NCBI GenBank assembly: GCA_902568465.1
Contig: CACFQR010000005.1
Location: 1 to 64,000 of the forward strand
Direction of reading: 5' to 3'
DNA length: 64,000 nucleotides
Origin: an uncultured Pelagibacteraceae bacterium
GTDB taxonomy: Bacteria > Pseudomonadota > Alphaproteobacteria > Pelagibacterales > Pelagibacteraceae
Shown here: piece after piece, positions 63,538-64,000 of the stretch
Layout: the number at the start of each line of letters is the position of its first letter
How positions within the stretch are numbered: position 1 is the stretch's first letter
Position numbers and translations under genes: made by a program
The notes under the pieces: generated by a model
Seen by the model: only the letters and a program-made list of their open reading frames with translations
Database searches by the model: none
What the model was told of the DNA's origin: nothing

Positions 63538-64000
63538 TTAAACTAATCCCAGTCTAACTACTGATTTAGCATTCTCTGCAATACAACCTTTTGCAGGTTT
63601 AAATTTAAAACCTAATAATTTTTCTGCATAAGTTGTATCAGTTTGCATTAAAATTCCTAGATCCGGTATCATTGTTTTAGCGCTTGAATCTAAATAACTT
63701 ATTAATTTAACCATAAAATTTGGTAGTTCTTTTTTGGGAAGTTTTTTTGCATACTCAGGCATCGCTTCGGCCATCAATTGAGATAACTCAACTAGTTTTT
63801 TTACTTCTTTTCCAACAATTAATCTTCTTCCACCGACTTTTTTATTTCCTATACAGGCAACATGTGCTTTTGCTATATCTTTGACATCAGAAATTAAAAC
63901 TGCAAATTTTGGTGCTCCTGGAAATTTACCTGACATAAATTGTCTAACATATTCTATTGATGTACCACCTTTTTTATCTAAAGCATCACCAAATACTCCA
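63538..64000 (-). CDS. NAD-dependent epimerase/dihydroflavonol-reductase-like protein, C-terminal part
   Basis: The frame is open to the window edge (GVFGDALDKKGGTSIEYVRQ before the listed Met), so the gene's 5' part with the dinucleotide fold is outside. Visible are GKFPGAPKFAVLISDVKDIAKAHVAC and GRRLIVGKEV, as in extended SDR proteins such as aldehyde/dihydroflavonol reductases, then a C-terminal helical tail ending in SVVRLGLV. Substrate unknown. It lies 7 bp upstream of DUF2256 on the same strand. Confidence 0.78.
   Translation of the reverse strand, partial: GVFGDALDKKGGTSIEYVRQFMSGKFPGAPKFAVLISDVKDIAKAHVACIGNKKVGGRRLIVGKEVKKLVELSQLMAEAMPEYAKKLPKKELPNFMVKLISYLDSSAKTMIPDLGILMQTDTTYAEKLLGFKFKPAKGCIAENAKSVVRLGLV

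Overview
ORGANISM. The DNA is very AT-rich, roughly 30% GC or less by eye. Genes are densely packed, usually 0-10 bp apart or overlapping by 4-20 bp, and spacers are minimal. The gene content is alphaproteobacterial: an F0-only atpI-atpB-atpE-atpF'-atpF cluster without F1 genes, a CcrM-type GANTC methylase, petABC, a MarR/OmpR-type pair next to ilvE (the petP-petR arrangement), a DUF3035 (BamF-type) lipoprotein, DUF2093 and DUF1289 proteins, and a Kdo/lipid A gene block. Together with the streamlining and lysine/asparagine/isoleucine-rich proteins, this points to a streamlined marine alphaproteobacterium of the SAR11/Pelagibacterales type or a similarly reduced lineage. The assignment rests on content and composition only; no database search was made.

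LAYOUT. 1-3.75 kb: end of ileS, lspA, a small outer-membrane lipoprotein and pgi. 3.7-6.6 kb: rsmD and purD on the minus strand, diverging from DUF2093 and an M23-family gene. 6.6-13 kb (minus): a lipid A/Kdo operon (msbA, waaA, lpxK, an LpxL-type acyltransferase) preceded by ubiA and ending in an uncharacterised PD-(D/E)XK protein. 13-16.5 kb: quinone reductase, pirin, HAD hydrolase, metallo-hydrolase. 16.5-24.9 kb (plus): rsmE, a cytochrome c oxidase operon with two tandem subunit III-like genes and a subunit IV, the assembly genes ctaB and ctaG, a 62-aa membrane protein, thrC. 24.9-28.7 kb (minus): rnhA, thrB, the F0 ATP synthase genes. 28.7-36.8 kb: a short smc, a DsbA-like gene, a DciA-like gene, mutY, an FAD monooxygenase, ccrM, rnhB, an uracil-DNA glycosylase. 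36.8-40.8 kb (plus): TPR protein, ispE, tRNA-Gln, cca. 40.8-42.5 kb (minus): greA, hemF, trmL. 42.6-45.3 kb (plus): petABC. 45.3-51.4 kb (minus): ychF, pth, rplY, prs, pgeF, a 43-aa ORF, a MidA-type methyltransferase, lgt. 51.4-55 kb: ubiK, a frameshifted sensor kinase, petR- and petP-like regulators, ilvE. 55-61 kb (minus): pgsA, uvrC, folB, an SDR gene, a frameshifted DUF1289 gene, uvrB. 61-64 kb: an aminotransferase, a photolyase-related gene whose FAD domain is N-terminal, a DUF2256 gene, and a truncated NAD-dependent epimerase/reductase.

HOW IT FITS TOGETHER. The window is mostly core housekeeping: aerobic respiration (bc1, cytochrome oxidase, F0, heme A and ubiquinone synthesis), outer-membrane lipid A/Kdo synthesis, lipoprotein maturation (lgt, lspA), DNA repair (uvrB, uvrC, mutY, UDG, photolyase-like), methylation (ccrM), and threonine, purine and isoprenoid synthesis. 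I found no CRISPR array, prophage, IS element or rRNA.

MOST NOTABLE. (1) Two independent genes, a sensor kinase and a DUF1289 protein, are each broken by exactly one extra base in an A9 run, while pgi reads intact through two A10 runs. (2) The photolyase relative looks domain-permuted and is convergent with a DUF2256 gene. (3) The SMC protein has two arms of similar length but no recognisable hinge. (4) The predicted ccrM promoter has GANTC sites on its -10 box and leader. (5) The oxidase operon has duplicated subunit III genes. (6) Two divergent gene pairs share overlapping start codons.
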